Of a stretch of DNA of 50,280 bases, positions 1-10,100 are shown piece by piece. Origin of the DNA: Comamonadaceae bacterium (GTDB lineage Bacteria > Pseudomonadota > Gammaproteobacteria > Burkholderiales > Burkholderiaceae_C); assembly GCA_947380945.1 (NCBI GenBank), contig CANCTD010000002.1, forward strand, positions 1-50,280. Reading direction: 5' to 3'. The translations under genes and the position numbers were made by a program. Below the pieces are notes generated by a model. It saw only the letters and a program-made list of their open reading frames with translations, had not been told where the DNA came from and did not search any database. Every line of letters starts with the position of its first letter. The stretch's first letter is position 1.

Positions 1-540
1 ACCGCTGACTGGGATTTTTTCTACCGCTGCTACGAGCGCACCTATCTGGAACACGGCAACGCGCCCTACCTGAGCCGGGATTTTTTCCAGCGCATGCAAG
101 ACAGCATGGCCGACAACTGGTTGCTGTTTATTGGCTTGCGCGGCGAACAGCCGATTGCCTGCAGCCTGATCGCACTCAACGATGCGGGTGGCCCGCAGCG
201 TGTGGCCTACGGTCGCTACTGGGGCGCGCTGGAGCGGGTTGACTGCCTGCATTTCGAGGCCTGCTACTACCAGCCGCTGGAATGGTGCATTGCCCACGGC
301 TACCACCGTTTTGAAGGCGGCGCGCAAGGCGAACACAAAATGGCGCGCGCCTTGCTACCCGTCAAAACCAGCAGCGCGCACTGGCTGTCGCACCCGGCAT
401 TTGCGGATGCAGTCGCCCGCTATTTGGAGCGCGAAGGGGCAGGTGTGGAGGATTACCTGGAACAGCTCGAATCACGCAGCCCGCTGCGCCCCGCCGTGCG
501 CCAAGCCGCCCTAGAGGGCGGCGACGCACCGGCGGGCTGA
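1..540 (+). CDS. DUF482/COG3146-type GNAT-like acetyltransferase, C-terminal part (5' truncated by window)
   Basis: Frame open from base 1; motifs HFEACYYQPLEWCIAHGYHRFEGGAQGEHKMARALLPV typical of the DUF482 family. Confidence 0.8.
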   Translation, partial: TADWDFFYRCYERTYLEHGNAPYLSRDFFQRMQDSMADNWLLFIGLRGEQPIACSLIALNDAGGPQRVAYGRYWGALERVDCLHFEACYYQPLEWCIAHGYHRFEGGAQGEHKMARALLPVKTSSAHWLSHPAFADAVARYLEREGAGVEDYLEQLESRSPLRPAVRQAALEGGDAPAG

Positions 541-575
541 TACCGCTTCAGATCGAACCGCGTCCGGGGCTCTCA

Positions 576-1112
576 TCAGCCCTGGGCCTTTTGGTAGTTC
601 GCAATGCCGTCGAGAATTTCCTGGTGCGCGGACTCGGGGCCTTCCCAGCCCAGAATCTTGACCCACTTGTTGGGCTCCAGGTCTTTGTAGTGCTCAAAGA
701 AATGGGCGATAGTTTTGAGCCGCATCGGGTTCAGGTCTTCGGGCTTTTGCCACTGGGTATAAATCGACAGTATCTTGTCGGTCGGCACAGCCAGGATCTT
801 GCCGTCCTGCCCGGCCTCGTCTTCCATCTTCAAAATGCCGATGGCGCGGCAGGTCACGACAACGCCCGGAATCAGCGGCACCGGAGTGATCACCAGCACG
901 TCAACCGGGTCGCCGTCGCCAGAAATGGTTTTGGGCACATAACCGTAATTGGTCGGGTAGTGCATGGATGTGCTCATGAAGCGGTCCACAAAAATCGCAC
1001 CGGTTTCCTTATCGACCTCGTATTTCACCGGGTCGGCGTTCATGGGGATTTCGATGATGACGTTGAAGGCCTGGGGAGCGTTCTTTCCGGGGGAGACTTT
1101 GTCGAGTGCCAT
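576..1112 (-). CDS. ppa: Inorganic pyrophosphatase, soluble family I
   Basis: 178 aa; motifs [22 protein letters not shown] and [14 protein letters not shown]. Confidence 0.95.
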   Translation of the reverse strand: MALDKVSPGKNAPQAFNVIIEIPMNADPVKYEVDKETGAIFVDRFMSTSMHYPTNYGYVPKTISGDGDPVDVLVITPVPLIPGVVVTCRAIGILKMEDEAGQDGKILAVPTDKILSIYTQWQKPEDLNPMRLKTIAHFFEHYKDLEPNKWVKILGWEGPESAHQEILDGIANYQKAQG

Positions 1113-1354
1113 AAATGATCTGGAAGTTATCGGGGTGCAGGCCCGGGTTGCGGGTGCGACCTAGGATTAACCCCTAGTTTACTGACTCGGCACTTGCACA
1201 CAGGCTGTGGCGCCATGGAATGGCGCTACAGTGCACCGGTTGGCCAATCGGCGCTACCTGCATACCCATGCACCTGCGCGCGAGGAAGCAACGCAAGCGG
1301 GGGTCTCGCAAGCGTTGCCCCCACCATCGCGCAACAAATGCAGGAGTGTTTTTT

Positions 1355-3433
1355 ATGTCAGCAATTAACGCGGTCAACTTGGCCGTCGGATGCGGTTTGA
1401 TTGCCGTCATCTACGGCGTATGGGCCCGCAGTTGGATTCTTTCGCAGGACGCGGGTAACGCGCGTATGCAAGAAATCGCAGCAGCCATCCAAACCGGCGC
1501 TTCGGCCTATCTGGCCCGCCAGTACAAAACCATCGCCATGGTCGGCGTGGTTTTGGCCATTCTCATCGCGGCATTCCTCGACCAGCTCAGCGCGGTCGGC
1601 TTTGTCCTGGGCGCGGTGCTCTCGGGCGCCTGCGGCTTTATCGGCATGAATGTGTCGGTGCGCGCCAATGTGCGCACCGCCCAAGCCGCCACCCGCGGCA
1701 TTGGCCCGGCGTTGGACGTGGCCTTTCGCGGCGGCGCAATCACCGGCATGCTGGTGGTCGGCCTCGGGCTGCTGGGTGTGACCGGCTTTTATGCCTACCT
1801 GACCGCAGGCGGCATTCCCGCAGACGGCAAGGCTTTTGCGGGCCTGCTGAATCCGCTGGTGGGTTTTGCCTTCGGCTCGTCGCTGATTTCCATTTTTGCC
1901 CGCCTGGGCGGCGGCATTTTCACCAAGGGCGCGGACGTGGGCGCGGACCTGGTCGGCAAGGTTGAAGCCGGCATTCCGGAAGACGACCCCCGCAACCCGG
2001 CGGTGATTGCCGACAACGTGGGCGACAACGTGGGCGACTGCGCCGGCATGGCCGCCGACCTGTTTGAGACCTATGCGGTAACCCTGATTGCCACCATGGT
2101 GCTGGGTGCGCTGATGGCCGGTGCCGCCGGTCCCAACGCGGTGCTGTATCCGCTGGCGCTGGGCGGCGTGTCCATCGTCGCATCCATCATTGGTTGTTTC
2201 TTTGTTAAAGCCGAGCCCGACATGAAAAACGTCATGCCGGCTTTGTACAAAGGCCTGGCAGTGGCCGGGGTGCTTTCCTTGGTCGCGTTTTACTTTGTGA
2301 CCGAGTCCATGTTTCCGGCACCGGTCGCACTGGCCGACGGCGGCTCGCTCAGCGCCGGGGGACTGTTTGGCGCATGTGCCATCGGCCTGATCCTGACCGG
2401 CGCCCTGGTCTGGATCACCGAGTACTACACCGGCACCCAGTACGCGCCGGTACAGCACATTGCCCAGGCCTCCACCACCGGCCACGGCACCAACATCATC
2501 GCCGGCCTGGGCGTTTCCATGCGCTCCACCGCCTGGCCGGTCTTGTTTGTCTGCGCCGCCATTTACAGCGCATTCAACCTGGGTGGCTTGTACGGCATTG
2601 CGATTGCCGCCACCTCCATGCTCAGCATGGCCGGCATCGTGGTCGCCCTGGACGCCTACGGACCCATCACCGACAACGCGGGCGGCATCGCCGAAATGGC
2701 CGAACTGCCAGCCAGCGTGCGCGACATCACCGACCCGCTGGACGCGGTAGGCAACACCACCAAAGCAGTGACCAAGGGCTATGCCATCGGCTCGGCCGGT
2801 TTGGCCGCACTGGTCTTGTTTGCCGATTACACGCACAAGCTCGAAGGCCTGGGCGCGCATGTCAAGTTCGACCTGAGCGACCCCAAAGTCATCATCGGCC
2901 TGTTCATAGGCGGCCTGATCCCCTACCTCTTCGGGGCGATGGCGATGGAAGCCGTGGGCCGCGCCGCAGGTGCGGTGGTGGTCGAGGTGCGGCGTCAGTT
3001 CCGCGACATCAAGGGCATCATGGACGGCAGCGGCAAACCGGAATACGACACAGCGGTTGACATGCTGACCACGGCGGCAATCAAGGAAATGATGATCCCC
3101 AGCCTGCTGCCGGTGGTCGCACCCATCGTGGTCGGTCTGGTGCTGGGGCCAGCGGCGCTGGGTGGTTTGCTGATGGGCACCATCGTCACCGGTTTGTTCG
3201 TGGCCATTTCCATGTGTACCGGCGGCGGCGCCTGGGACAACGCCAAGAAATACATCGAAGACGGCCACCACGGCGGCAAAGGGTCTGAGACCCACAAAGC
3301 CGCGGTCACCGGCGATACCGTGGGCGACCCGTACAAGGACACCGCGGGTCCGGCGATCAACCCCTTGATCAAGATCATCAACATCGTGGCACTCCTGATC
3401 GTGCCGGTGATGATGTCCATCCACGGCATCTGA
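1355..3433 (+). CDS. hppA: Membrane proton-translocating pyrophosphatase, predicted K+-independent
   Basis: ORF 1220..3433 with a better ATG at 1355 ([14 protein letters not shown]) after AGGAG; motifs [41 protein letters not shown] (Lys variant associated with K+ independence). Confidence 0.95.
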   Translation: MSAINAVNLAVGCGLIAVIYGVWARSWILSQDAGNARMQEIAAAIQTGASAYLARQYKTIAMVGVVLAILIAAFLDQLSAVGFVLGAVLSGACGFIGMNVSVRANVRTAQAATRGIGPALDVAFRGGAITGMLVVGLGLLGVTGFYAYLTAGGIPADGKAFAGLLNPLVGFAFGSSLISIFARLGGGIFTKGADVGADLVGKVEAGIPEDDPRNPAVIADNVGDNVGDCAGMAADLFETYAVTLIATMVLGALMAGAAGPNAVLYPLALGGVSIVASIIGCFFVKAEPDMKNVMPALYKGLAVAGVLSLVAFYFVTESMFPAPVALADGGSLSAGGLFGACAIGLILTGALVWITEYYTGTQYAPVQHIAQASTTGHGTNIIAGLGVSMRSTAWPVLFVCAAIYSAFNLGGLYGIAIAATSMLSMAGIVVALDAYGPITDNAGGIAEMAELPASVRDITDPLDAVGNTTKAVTKGYAIGSAGLAALVLFADYTHKLEGLGAHVKFDLSDPKVIIGLFIGGLIPYLFGAMAMEAVGRAAGAVVVEVRRQFRDIKGIMDGSGKPEYDTAVDMLTTAAIKEMMIPSLLPVVAPIVVGLVLGPAALGGLLMGTIVTGLFVAISMCTGGGAWDNAKKYIEDGHHGGKGSETHKAAVTGDTVGDPYKDTAGPAINPLIKIINIVALLIVPVMMSIHGI

Positions 3434-3445
3434 CACTGCCGCAAC

Positions 3446-3479
3446 CGTAAAAAAGCCCGCTTAAGCGGGCTTTTTTACG
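3446..3479. terminator. Bidirectional Rho-independent terminator after hppA
   Basis: Perfect 34-nt palindrome CGTAAAAAAGCCCGCTTAAGCGGGCTTTTTTACG. Confidence 0.9.
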
Positions 3480-3526
3480 AGCGTGCGCCGGCCGGCGGCG
3501 CCCTGCGATGCCGTTAATATGCGCCA

Positions 3527-4159
3527 ATGAAAATTTTGGTGATTGATGACCACGAACTGGTCCGCGAAGGGCTGCAGCAGGTCTTGCGCGGACTGGACCA
3601 GGACATCGACATCGTGCAGGCCGACAACGCGCAGGAATCACTGGCGCTGCTGGTCTCGCACCGTGACCTGGACCTGATTCTGCTGGACTACCACCTGCCT
3701 GATATGACGGGGCTGGAAATGCTGCAGCAACTCGGACGGCGCGCGCCTGAAGTACCGGTTCTGATGATCTCGGGCATGGCCAACGCCCACCTGATGCGCC
3801 AGGTACTGCACGCCGGTGCCGCCGGTTTTATCAGCAAGTCCAGCTCCAGCCGCGCCCTGCTCAAGGCGATCAAGGTGGTGCTCGACGGCGACATCTACAC
3901 GCCGGAGGACCTGCGCGACCTGGCTGGGCAGATCGTGGATGGGAGCATGCCCAAGCGGCCTTCGCTCTCGCGCACCCAGGAGCGGGTGTTCCGCTGCATG
4001 ATCGACGGCTTGAGCAACCGCGACATTGCGCTCAAGCTCGAGGTCGGGGAAGAAACCATCAAATCCCATGTCACATCCATACTGCGGCATTTCGATGTGC
4101 AAAACCGCACGCAGGCGGTGCTGGCTGGCGTGAACTACGGCTTTCGGCCCGGCATCTAA
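3527..4159 (+). CDS. NarL/LuxR-family response regulator
   Basis: REC domain (VIDDHELVREGL, LILLDYHLPDMTG) plus LuxR HTH (LSRTQERVFRCMIDGLSNRDIALKLEVGEETIKSHVTSIL). Confidence 0.93.
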   Translation: MKILVIDDHELVREGLQQVLRGLDQDIDIVQADNAQESLALLVSHRDLDLILLDYHLPDMTGLEMLQQLGRRAPEVPVLMISGMANAHLMRQVLHAGAAGFISKSSSSRALLKAIKVVLDGDIYTPEDLRDLAGQIVDGSMPKRPSLSRTQERVFRCMIDGLSNRDIALKLEVGEETIKSHVTSILRHFDVQNRTQAVLAGVNYGFRPGI

Positions 4160-4178
4160 GGCGGCGCACAGCCGGTCC

Positions 4179-5642
4179 TCAGTCTGCGGCCGCGTCCTCC
4201 GCGCGTAAACGGCGCAACCAGGCCCGCAACTTGGCCGGGCGAACGGGCTTGTCGAGCACCACCACGCCCTGCTCCTGCCATTGCGCGCGCAACGCAAGCT
4301 CGCCCGGTCCGCCAAACAAACAAGCTGGAATTTGCGCGCCCACGCAGCGGCGCAGCACGCTGACCGCACCCAAATCCGGCAGTGCAAGCGGCCCGTCCTG
4401 AACCGCGTCCATGCCGGACGGCCTGGTCAATGCAATGTCGCACACGATGGCACCGGGCGCGAAACCACCGTCCTGCAAGCGCCGAAGCGCCGGCTCCAGC
4501 GCCGCTGCCGCAAACACCGCGCAACCCCAGGACAGCAGCAGGCCTTCCAGTGCCGCGCGGACCTGCTCGTCGGGCTCCAGAACCACCACATGGATGCCCT
4601 GCAAGTCGGCGTAGCGCGCACCCACCCCCTGCGCCCGTTCAGGCTGCGCAGCGGCGGGGCGGGGCCGGGCAATCGGCAAGGTCACCGAAAAGCGGGCACC
4701 ACAGCCGAGGGCGGAGCGGACCGCCAGGCTGGCACCCAGCACCTCGGTTGTCCGGGCCACGATGTGCAGCCCCAGGCCCATGCCTTTGGACACATCCGCG
4801 CTCTCGCCATCGACGCGGTAGAACTCCTGGAAGATATGTTGCTGATGCGCCGGGTCTATCCCACGCCCGCTGTCCATCACATCAATGCGCACGCCCATCC
4901 CGTTTTGCACCTTGCGGCACACAATCATCACCGCGCCCTGGCTGGTGTAGCGCAGGGCGTTGTGGCCCAAATTCATCACAACCCTTTGCAGCAAGGCCGG
5001 ATCGGTCAAAGCCCACAAGCCGGTGGGCCGGACCCGGAAGCGCAAACCCTGTGCGCGGGCCTGCGCCGACAAGGCCGTGCGCACGGCCTGAAAGGTCTGC
5101 TCGATCGGATGCGCCTGGAAATTGGCTTTGACCGCCCCCGCCTCCAGCTTGGACAAATCCAGCAAGCCGTCCAGCAAATCCTGCATGGACTGCACCGCCG
5201 ACTCCAGGTTGTCCACCAAACCGTCGGCCCCGCGCCCCAGCGGCAGCTGCCCCAGCCGGGCGATGAACAAGCCCATGGCGTGCATGGGTTGGCGCAGGTC
5301 GTGGCTGGCCGCAGCGATGAAGCGGGATTTGGCCTGGGTGGCGCTTTCTGCCTCTTCTTTGCGCAGGCGCAGCTCGCGGGTGACATCCGCCACCAGGGCC
5401 TCCAGTTCTTCCTTGCCCCACTGGACCCGCTTGCCAATGGCGCTCAAGGTGCGGTAGCTGGGTGCCAGCGGCCCGTTGGCCTGGGCCAGCGCCGCAATTT
5501 CCGAAAAATCATTGCTTTCGATGCGCTGAATCGCCGCGTTCAGGCGCGCCACGTTGCTGCGCTCCCGCCGCAGGGTGCGCCAGGCGACCAGGCCGCTCAT
5601 GCCGCAGGCCAGAGCCAATAAAGCAATTAACCATTCCCGCAC
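4179..5642 (-). CDS. Hybrid sensor histidine kinase (one N-terminal TM, HisKA, HATPase, C-terminal receiver)
   Basis: [46 protein letters not shown]; receiver-like C-terminus [14 protein letters not shown]...VCDIAL. Confidence 0.9.
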   Translation of the reverse strand: MREWLIALLALACGMSGLVAWRTLRRERSNVARLNAAIQRIESNDFSEIAALAQANGPLAPSYRTLSAIGKRVQWGKEELEALVADVTRELRLRKEEAESATQAKSRFIAAASHDLRQPMHAMGLFIARLGQLPLGRGADGLVDNLESAVQSMQDLLDGLLDLSKLEAGAVKANFQAHPIEQTFQAVRTALSAQARAQGLRFRVRPTGLWALTDPALLQRVVMNLGHNALRYTSQGAVMIVCRKVQNGMGVRIDVMDSGRGIDPAHQQHIFQEFYRVDGESADVSKGMGLGLHIVARTTEVLGASLAVRSALGCGARFSVTLPIARPRPAAAQPERAQGVGARYADLQGIHVVVLEPDEQVRAALEGLLLSWGCAVFAAAALEPALRRLQDGGFAPGAIVCDIALTRPSGMDAVQDGPLALPDLGAVSVLRRCVGAQIPACLFGGPGELALRAQWQEQGVVVLDKPVRPAKLRAWLRRLRAEDAAAD

Positions 5643-5732
5643 CCGCGACCCTCCTTTGAAAAACCGGCCGACGCCCGCGGCACCGGATGTACGCCTTCAA
5701 CGGCACCTACCCACCCGGTACACAATCAGGCC

Positions 5733-6893
5733 ATGGCCGAAAACTCCACCCCCCGCATTGTCCCCCTGCGCGACGCGCGCCCGAGGCACATTCCGATTCC
5801 GGCTGCGGCAATGGATGCATCCAGCCGGATTTCTGCGGACGGCAGCCTGCGCGACCGCTTGCAACGTCCGCTGCGCGACCTGCGCATCAGCGTCACTGAC
5901 CGCTGCAACTTCCGCTGCAGCTACTGCATGCCCAAGGAGGTTTTCGACAAAGATTATGTCTACCTGCCGCATTCAGAATTGCTGAGTTTTGAGGAAATCA
6001 CCCGGATTGCCACCCAGTTTGTTGCCCATGGTGTGGAAAAAATCCGCCTCACCGGCGGGGAGCCGCTGCTGCGCAAAAACCTGGAACTGCTGGTGGCCCA
6101 ACTGGCCGCTTTGCGCACCCCGCAGGGCAAGCCGCTGGATTTGACGCTGACCACCAACGGCTCCTTGCTGGCGCGCAAAGCGCATGATTTGAAGGCCGCA
6201 GGCTTGCAGCGCGTCACCGTCAGCCTGGACGGCCTGGACGATGCGGTCTTCCAACGCATGAACGATGTGGACTTCCCCGTTGCGGATGTACTCGACGGCA
6301 TTGCTGCGGCACAGGCTGCGGGCTTGGGGCCTATCAAGGTGAATATGGTGGTCAAACGCGGCACCAACGACCAGGAAATTCTGCCCATGGCGCGGCATTT
6401 CCGCGGCAGTGGCGTGGTGCTGCGCTTTATTGAATACATGGACGTGGGCGCAACCAACGGCTGGCGCATGGACGATGTGCTGCCCTCTAGTGCGGTCATC
6501 GCACGCCTACAGTCCGCCATGCCGCTGGTGGCGCTGGAGCCCGCGCAAGCGGGCGAGACCGCGCAGCGCTGGGGCTATGCCGACGCTGGCGGACGCTACG
6601 ACCCGGCGCTGGGCGAAGTCGGCGTGATCAGCAGCGTCACCCAGGCCTTTTGCGGCAGCTGCAACCGGGCGCGGCTTTCCACCGAGGGCCAGTTGTTCTT
6701 GTGCCTTTTTGCCAGCCAGGGCTACGACTTGCGCAGCCTGGTGCGGGGGCACTTGGACGACGCGGATCTGGCCAGCGCCATCGGCCATATCTGGCAGGGC
6801 CGTAGCGACCGCTATTCCGCACTGCGCGCGGGCATGCCCCCAGACCATGCGCAGGGCGCCAAGCGGGTGGAAATGAGTTACATCGGGGGCTGA
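5733..6893 (+). CDS. moaA: GTP 3',8-cyclase (molybdenum cofactor biosynthesis)
   Basis: Radical-SAM [20 protein letters not shown]-terminal Fe-S Cys [11 protein letters not shown]. Confidence 0.96.
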   Translation: MAENSTPRIVPLRDARPRHIPIPAAAMDASSRISADGSLRDRLQRPLRDLRISVTDRCNFRCSYCMPKEVFDKDYVYLPHSELLSFEEITRIATQFVAHGVEKIRLTGGEPLLRKNLELLVAQLAALRTPQGKPLDLTLTTNGSLLARKAHDLKAAGLQRVTVSLDGLDDAVFQRMNDVDFPVADVLDGIAAAQAAGLGPIKVNMVVKRGTNDQEILPMARHFRGSGVVLRFIEYMDVGATNGWRMDDVLPSSAVIARLQSAMPLVALEPAQAGETAQRWGYADAGGRYDPALGEVGVISSVTQAFCGSCNRARLSTEGQLFLCLFASQGYDLRSLVRGHLDDADLASAIGHIWQGRSDRYSALRAGMPPDHAQGAKRVEMSYIGG

Positions 6894-6899
6894 GCGGCG

Positions 6900-7565
6900 A
6901 TGGTGCAAGCAACAGCGATACGCGCAGACCAGGTTTGTGCCGTGGTGCTGGCCGGGGGCGAGGGGCGGCGCATGGGCGGCGTGGACAAAGGCTTGCAAAT
7001 GCTCGGCGCCAAGCCCCTGGCACTGCACGCCATCGAACGCCTGCAAGCGCAAACCCTGGGCGCACCGCGCACCCTGGCGCTCAATGCCAACCGCAACCTG
7101 GAGGCTTATGCCGCTTGGGGTTTTGCGGTCTGGCCCGACACGGTCGGCGGTTTTGCCGGACCGCTGGCAGGTTTCCACACAGCCTTGGCGCGCTGCGGCT
7201 CCGACCATGGCTACCTGCTGACCGTGCCCTGCGACTCGCCCCTGTTTCCGCTGGACCTGCTGGCGCGCCTGGCCCAGGCGCTGCAAAGCGGGACACAGCC
7301 CATCGCCATGGCCTGCGCCGCCGACGGCCCGCAGGACCGCAGCCTGCGTCGGCAACCGGTTTTTTGCCTGATCAAGACCAGCCTGCGCCCCAGCCTGGCG
7401 CAATTTTTGGAAAGCGGCGGGCGCAAGATCGACGCCTGGACACAGGCGCAGGGCCAAATCGATGTACCCTTTGACCAGCCGCATGACGATCCGCGCGGAT
7501 TTTTCAATGCCAATACCCTGGCCGAGTTGCAGACCCTGCAAACCGCGGCGCCGCACTCTCTATGA
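6900..7565 (+). CDS. mobA: Molybdenum cofactor guanylyltransferase
   Basis: LAGGEGRRMGGVDKGLQ, PCDSPLFP; between moaA and moeA. Confidence 0.93.
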   Translation: MVQATAIRADQVCAVVLAGGEGRRMGGVDKGLQMLGAKPLALHAIERLQAQTLGAPRTLALNANRNLEAYAAWGFAVWPDTVGGFAGPLAGFHTALARCGSDHGYLLTVPCDSPLFPLDLLARLAQALQSGTQPIAMACAADGPQDRSLRRQPVFCLIKTSLRPSLAQFLESGGRKIDAWTQAQGQIDVPFDQPHDDPRGFFNANTLAELQTLQTAAPHSL

Positions 7566-8851
7566 AAAGCCTGGACGCGATTGCTGCCGCGCTGCAGGGC
7601 TATGACCCGCAGGCCCTCCCGGCGCACACGGTCAACGCCTTTTTGGCCGAGCTGGTACCCGCTCCCACCCGCAGTGAGCGCGTGGACCTGCTGCAAGCGC
7701 TAGGGCGGGTGCTGGCCGAAGATGTGATCTGCCCCATCGATGTACCCGCGCACGACAACGCGGCCATGGACGGCTACGCCTTCGATAGCGCGCAATTGCG
7801 CCCCGGGCTGCCGCTCACGCTGCGGGTCGCGGGCACCGCCCGCGCCGGAGCCGCTTACACCGGGGCGGTGGCGCAAGGCGCGTGCGTCAAGATCATGACC
7901 GGGGCGGTCATGCCTGCCGGCTTGGACACGGTGGTGCCACAAGAACTGGTGCACGCTGCAGAGGGCGCGGTAGAGATTGCCGCCGGCCTCATACGCCCGG
8001 GCGACAACCGGCGTCTGGCGGGCGAAGATCTGCGACGGGGCAGCACCGCGCTGGCGCGCGGCACCCGCATCACCCCTGCCGCCCTGGGCCTGGTTGCCAG
8101 CCTGGGGATCGCGCAGGTGCCGGTCTACGCCCGGCTGCGGGTGGCGTATTTCAGTACCGGGGACGAAATTTTGAGCCTGGGGGATGCACCGCGCGAAGGT
8201 GCGGTGTTTGACAGCAACCGCTACACAGTTCTGGGGATGTTGCAGCGCATGGGCATCGAGGTGCTGGACCTGGGCGTGGTGCCGGACCAGCCCGCTGCCT
8301 TGCAAGCCGCGTTCAGCCGCGCTGCGCGCGAGGCCGACGCCACCATCACCAGCGGCGGCGTGAGCGTAGGCGAGGCCGACCACACCAAAGCGATGATGCG
8401 GCAACTGGCGCAGGCCACGCCCGATGGCGGCGGCGGGGTGGTTTTCTGGCGCATTGCCATGCGCCCGGGCCGGCCCATGGCCGTGGGGCGCATAGGCCAC
8501 AAACCGCTGTTTGGCCTGCCCGGAAATCCGGTGGCGGTCATGGTCACCTTTTTGGCCTTTGTGCGGCCTGCGCTGTGGCAGATGATGGGAGCCCGGGTCA
8601 GCGAGCCGCCCATGCTGCAGGCGCGCAGCAGCGAAGCCATCCGCAAAAAGCCCGGGCGCACCGAATACCAGCGGGCCATTGTCAGTACCGACGCAGCGGG
8701 CGGACTCACCGTTCGCACCACCGGTCAACAGGGTTCGGGCGTGCTGAGCTCCATGGTGCAGGCCAATGGCCTGCTGGTACTGTCCCACGCGCAGGCCGAT
8801 GTGCAGGTGGGTGACACCGTGCGCGTGATGCTGTTTGACGGCGTGATCTAG
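7562..8851 (+). CDS. moeA: Molybdopterin molybdenumtransferase
   Basis: DVPAHDNAAMDGYAF, STGDEI, TSGGVSVGEAD, GLPGNPVAVMV; start overlaps mobA stop (ATGA). Confidence 0.95.
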   Translation: MKSLDAIAAALQGYDPQALPAHTVNAFLAELVPAPTRSERVDLLQALGRVLAEDVICPIDVPAHDNAAMDGYAFDSAQLRPGLPLTLRVAGTARAGAAYTGAVAQGACVKIMTGAVMPAGLDTVVPQELVHAAEGAVEIAAGLIRPGDNRRLAGEDLRRGSTALARGTRITPAALGLVASLGIAQVPVYARLRVAYFSTGDEILSLGDAPREGAVFDSNRYTVLGMLQRMGIEVLDLGVVPDQPAALQAAFSRAAREADATITSGGVSVGEADHTKAMMRQLAQATPDGGGGVVFWRIAMRPGRPMAVGRIGHKPLFGLPGNPVAVMVTFLAFVRPALWQMMGARVSEPPMLQARSSEAIRKKPGRTEYQRAIVSTDAAGGLTVRTTGQQGSGVLSSMVQANGLLVLSHAQADVQVGDTVRVMLFDGVI

Positions 8852-8860
8852 GGCCTGCGC

Positions 8861-9313
8861 TCAGGCCACGCCCATGGCCAGCGTGACGCCCTGGTTGGCC
8901 AGCGCGTCGGCGCGCTCATTGCCCGGATCACCGGCATGGCCCTTGACCCAGCGCCAATCGATGCGGTGGCCGCCCGTGGCAACCAGTTCGTCGAGCCGCT
9001 GCCACAGGTCCACGTTTTTGACCGGCTGCTTGGCTGCGGTTTTCCAGCCCTTGGCTTTCCAGCCGGGCAGCCATTCGGTAATGCCCTTGAGCACGTACTG
9101 ACTGTCCAGATGCAGCGTCACGGCGCAGGGTCGCTTGAGCGCGCCCAGGGCCTGGATCACGGCCATCATTTCCATGCGGTTGTTGGTGGTGCCCAACTCA
9201 CCGCCGCACAACTCCTTGCGGGTGCCGTCGCCGGCGCACAGCAACACGCCCCAGCCCCCGGGGCCGGGATTGCCTTTGCAGGCGCCATCGGTGTAAATCA
9301 CGACTTCATTCAT
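8861..9313 (-). CDS. rnhA: Ribonuclease HI
   Basis: [46 protein letters not shown]. Confidence 0.96.
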   Translation of the reverse strand: MNEVVIYTDGACKGNPGPGGWGVLLCAGDGTRKELCGGELGTTNNRMEMMAVIQALGALKRPCAVTLHLDSQYVLKGITEWLPGWKAKGWKTAAKQPVKNVDLWQRLDELVATGGHRIDWRWVKGHAGDPGNERADALANQGVTLAMGVA

Positions 9314-10100
9314 GGGGTACGCTGTGCTTTCCGGCCTCCGAATGGCTGGCCACGGGTGCCGTTTGCGCGGCGCGCTTGGGCTTGGGTTTCCAGGCCGGTG
9401 CCAACAGGCGCATTCCGCGCACCCGTTTGACGCCGACCACCATGTAGGACGCGCCCAGAATCGGCCACCAGCGCGCGCCCAAACGTTCCATAAAGCCCCA
9501 GCGGGCTATCCATTTCTGGCTGCGCACCGGCGGCACATAGCAGCCGAATTGGACCCGCTCGGTCTCGAAACTGAGCAAGCGCAACCAATCCCGCAAGCGC
9601 CAGTAGCCTATGGTTTCGCCCGGCTGCGGCAGATACAAAGGGCCCAGCTGTCCGCGCAAACCAAAGCGGCGCAGCACCCGCCCCAGGGCCTGGCGCAGGG
9701 TCCACCAACTCAGCGGGTTCAAGCCACAAATAACCACCCGGCCTTCGGGCACCAGCACCCGCTCCACCTCACGCAGCGTGGCGTGCGGGTCGGCGCTGCA
9801 CTCCAGCGTGTGGGGCAGGACCAGCAAATCCAGGCTGGCGGCGGCAAAAGGCAGGGCCGCAAAATCGGTCACCAAGGCACAGCGCAAAGCCGGCGCGCAG
9901 GCCAGCGGCTGTTCGGCCAGCCACTGGTGCGGCATGCGGTTGCTGCGCAAGGCGTCTAATGCGGGTATTCCCAATTGCAGGGCATGAAAGCCAAACGCAT
10001 CGGCAACGACAGCGTCTATCTGCACTTGTTCCCAGTCCAACAGGTAGCTGCCCACGGGTGTGGCCAGCCAATCCTGCAAACCTATAATTTGTTCGTCCAT
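9306..10100 (-). CDS. Class I SAM-dependent methyltransferase (YafS-like by neighbourhood)
   Basis: [44 protein letters not shown]; adjacent to rnhA and divergent to mltD. Confidence 0.85.
   Translation of the reverse strand: MDEQIIGLQDWLATPVGSYLLDWEQVQIDAVVADAFGFHALQLGIPALDALRSNRMPHQWLAEQPLACAPALRCALVTDFAALPFAAASLDLLVLPHTLECSADPHATLREVERVLVPEGRVVICGLNPLSWWTLRQALGRVLRRFGLRGQLGPLYLPQPGETIGYWRLRDWLRLLSFETERVQFGCYVPPVRSQKWIARWGFMERLGARWWPILGASYMVVGVKRVRGMRLLAPAWKPKPKRAAQTAPVASHSEAGKHSVPHE

Noticed and set aside
1358-3436. 692-aa minus-strand ORF antisense to hppA
   Set aside because: hppA is unambiguous; antisense frame is His/Gly/Asp-rich with no recognisable domain.
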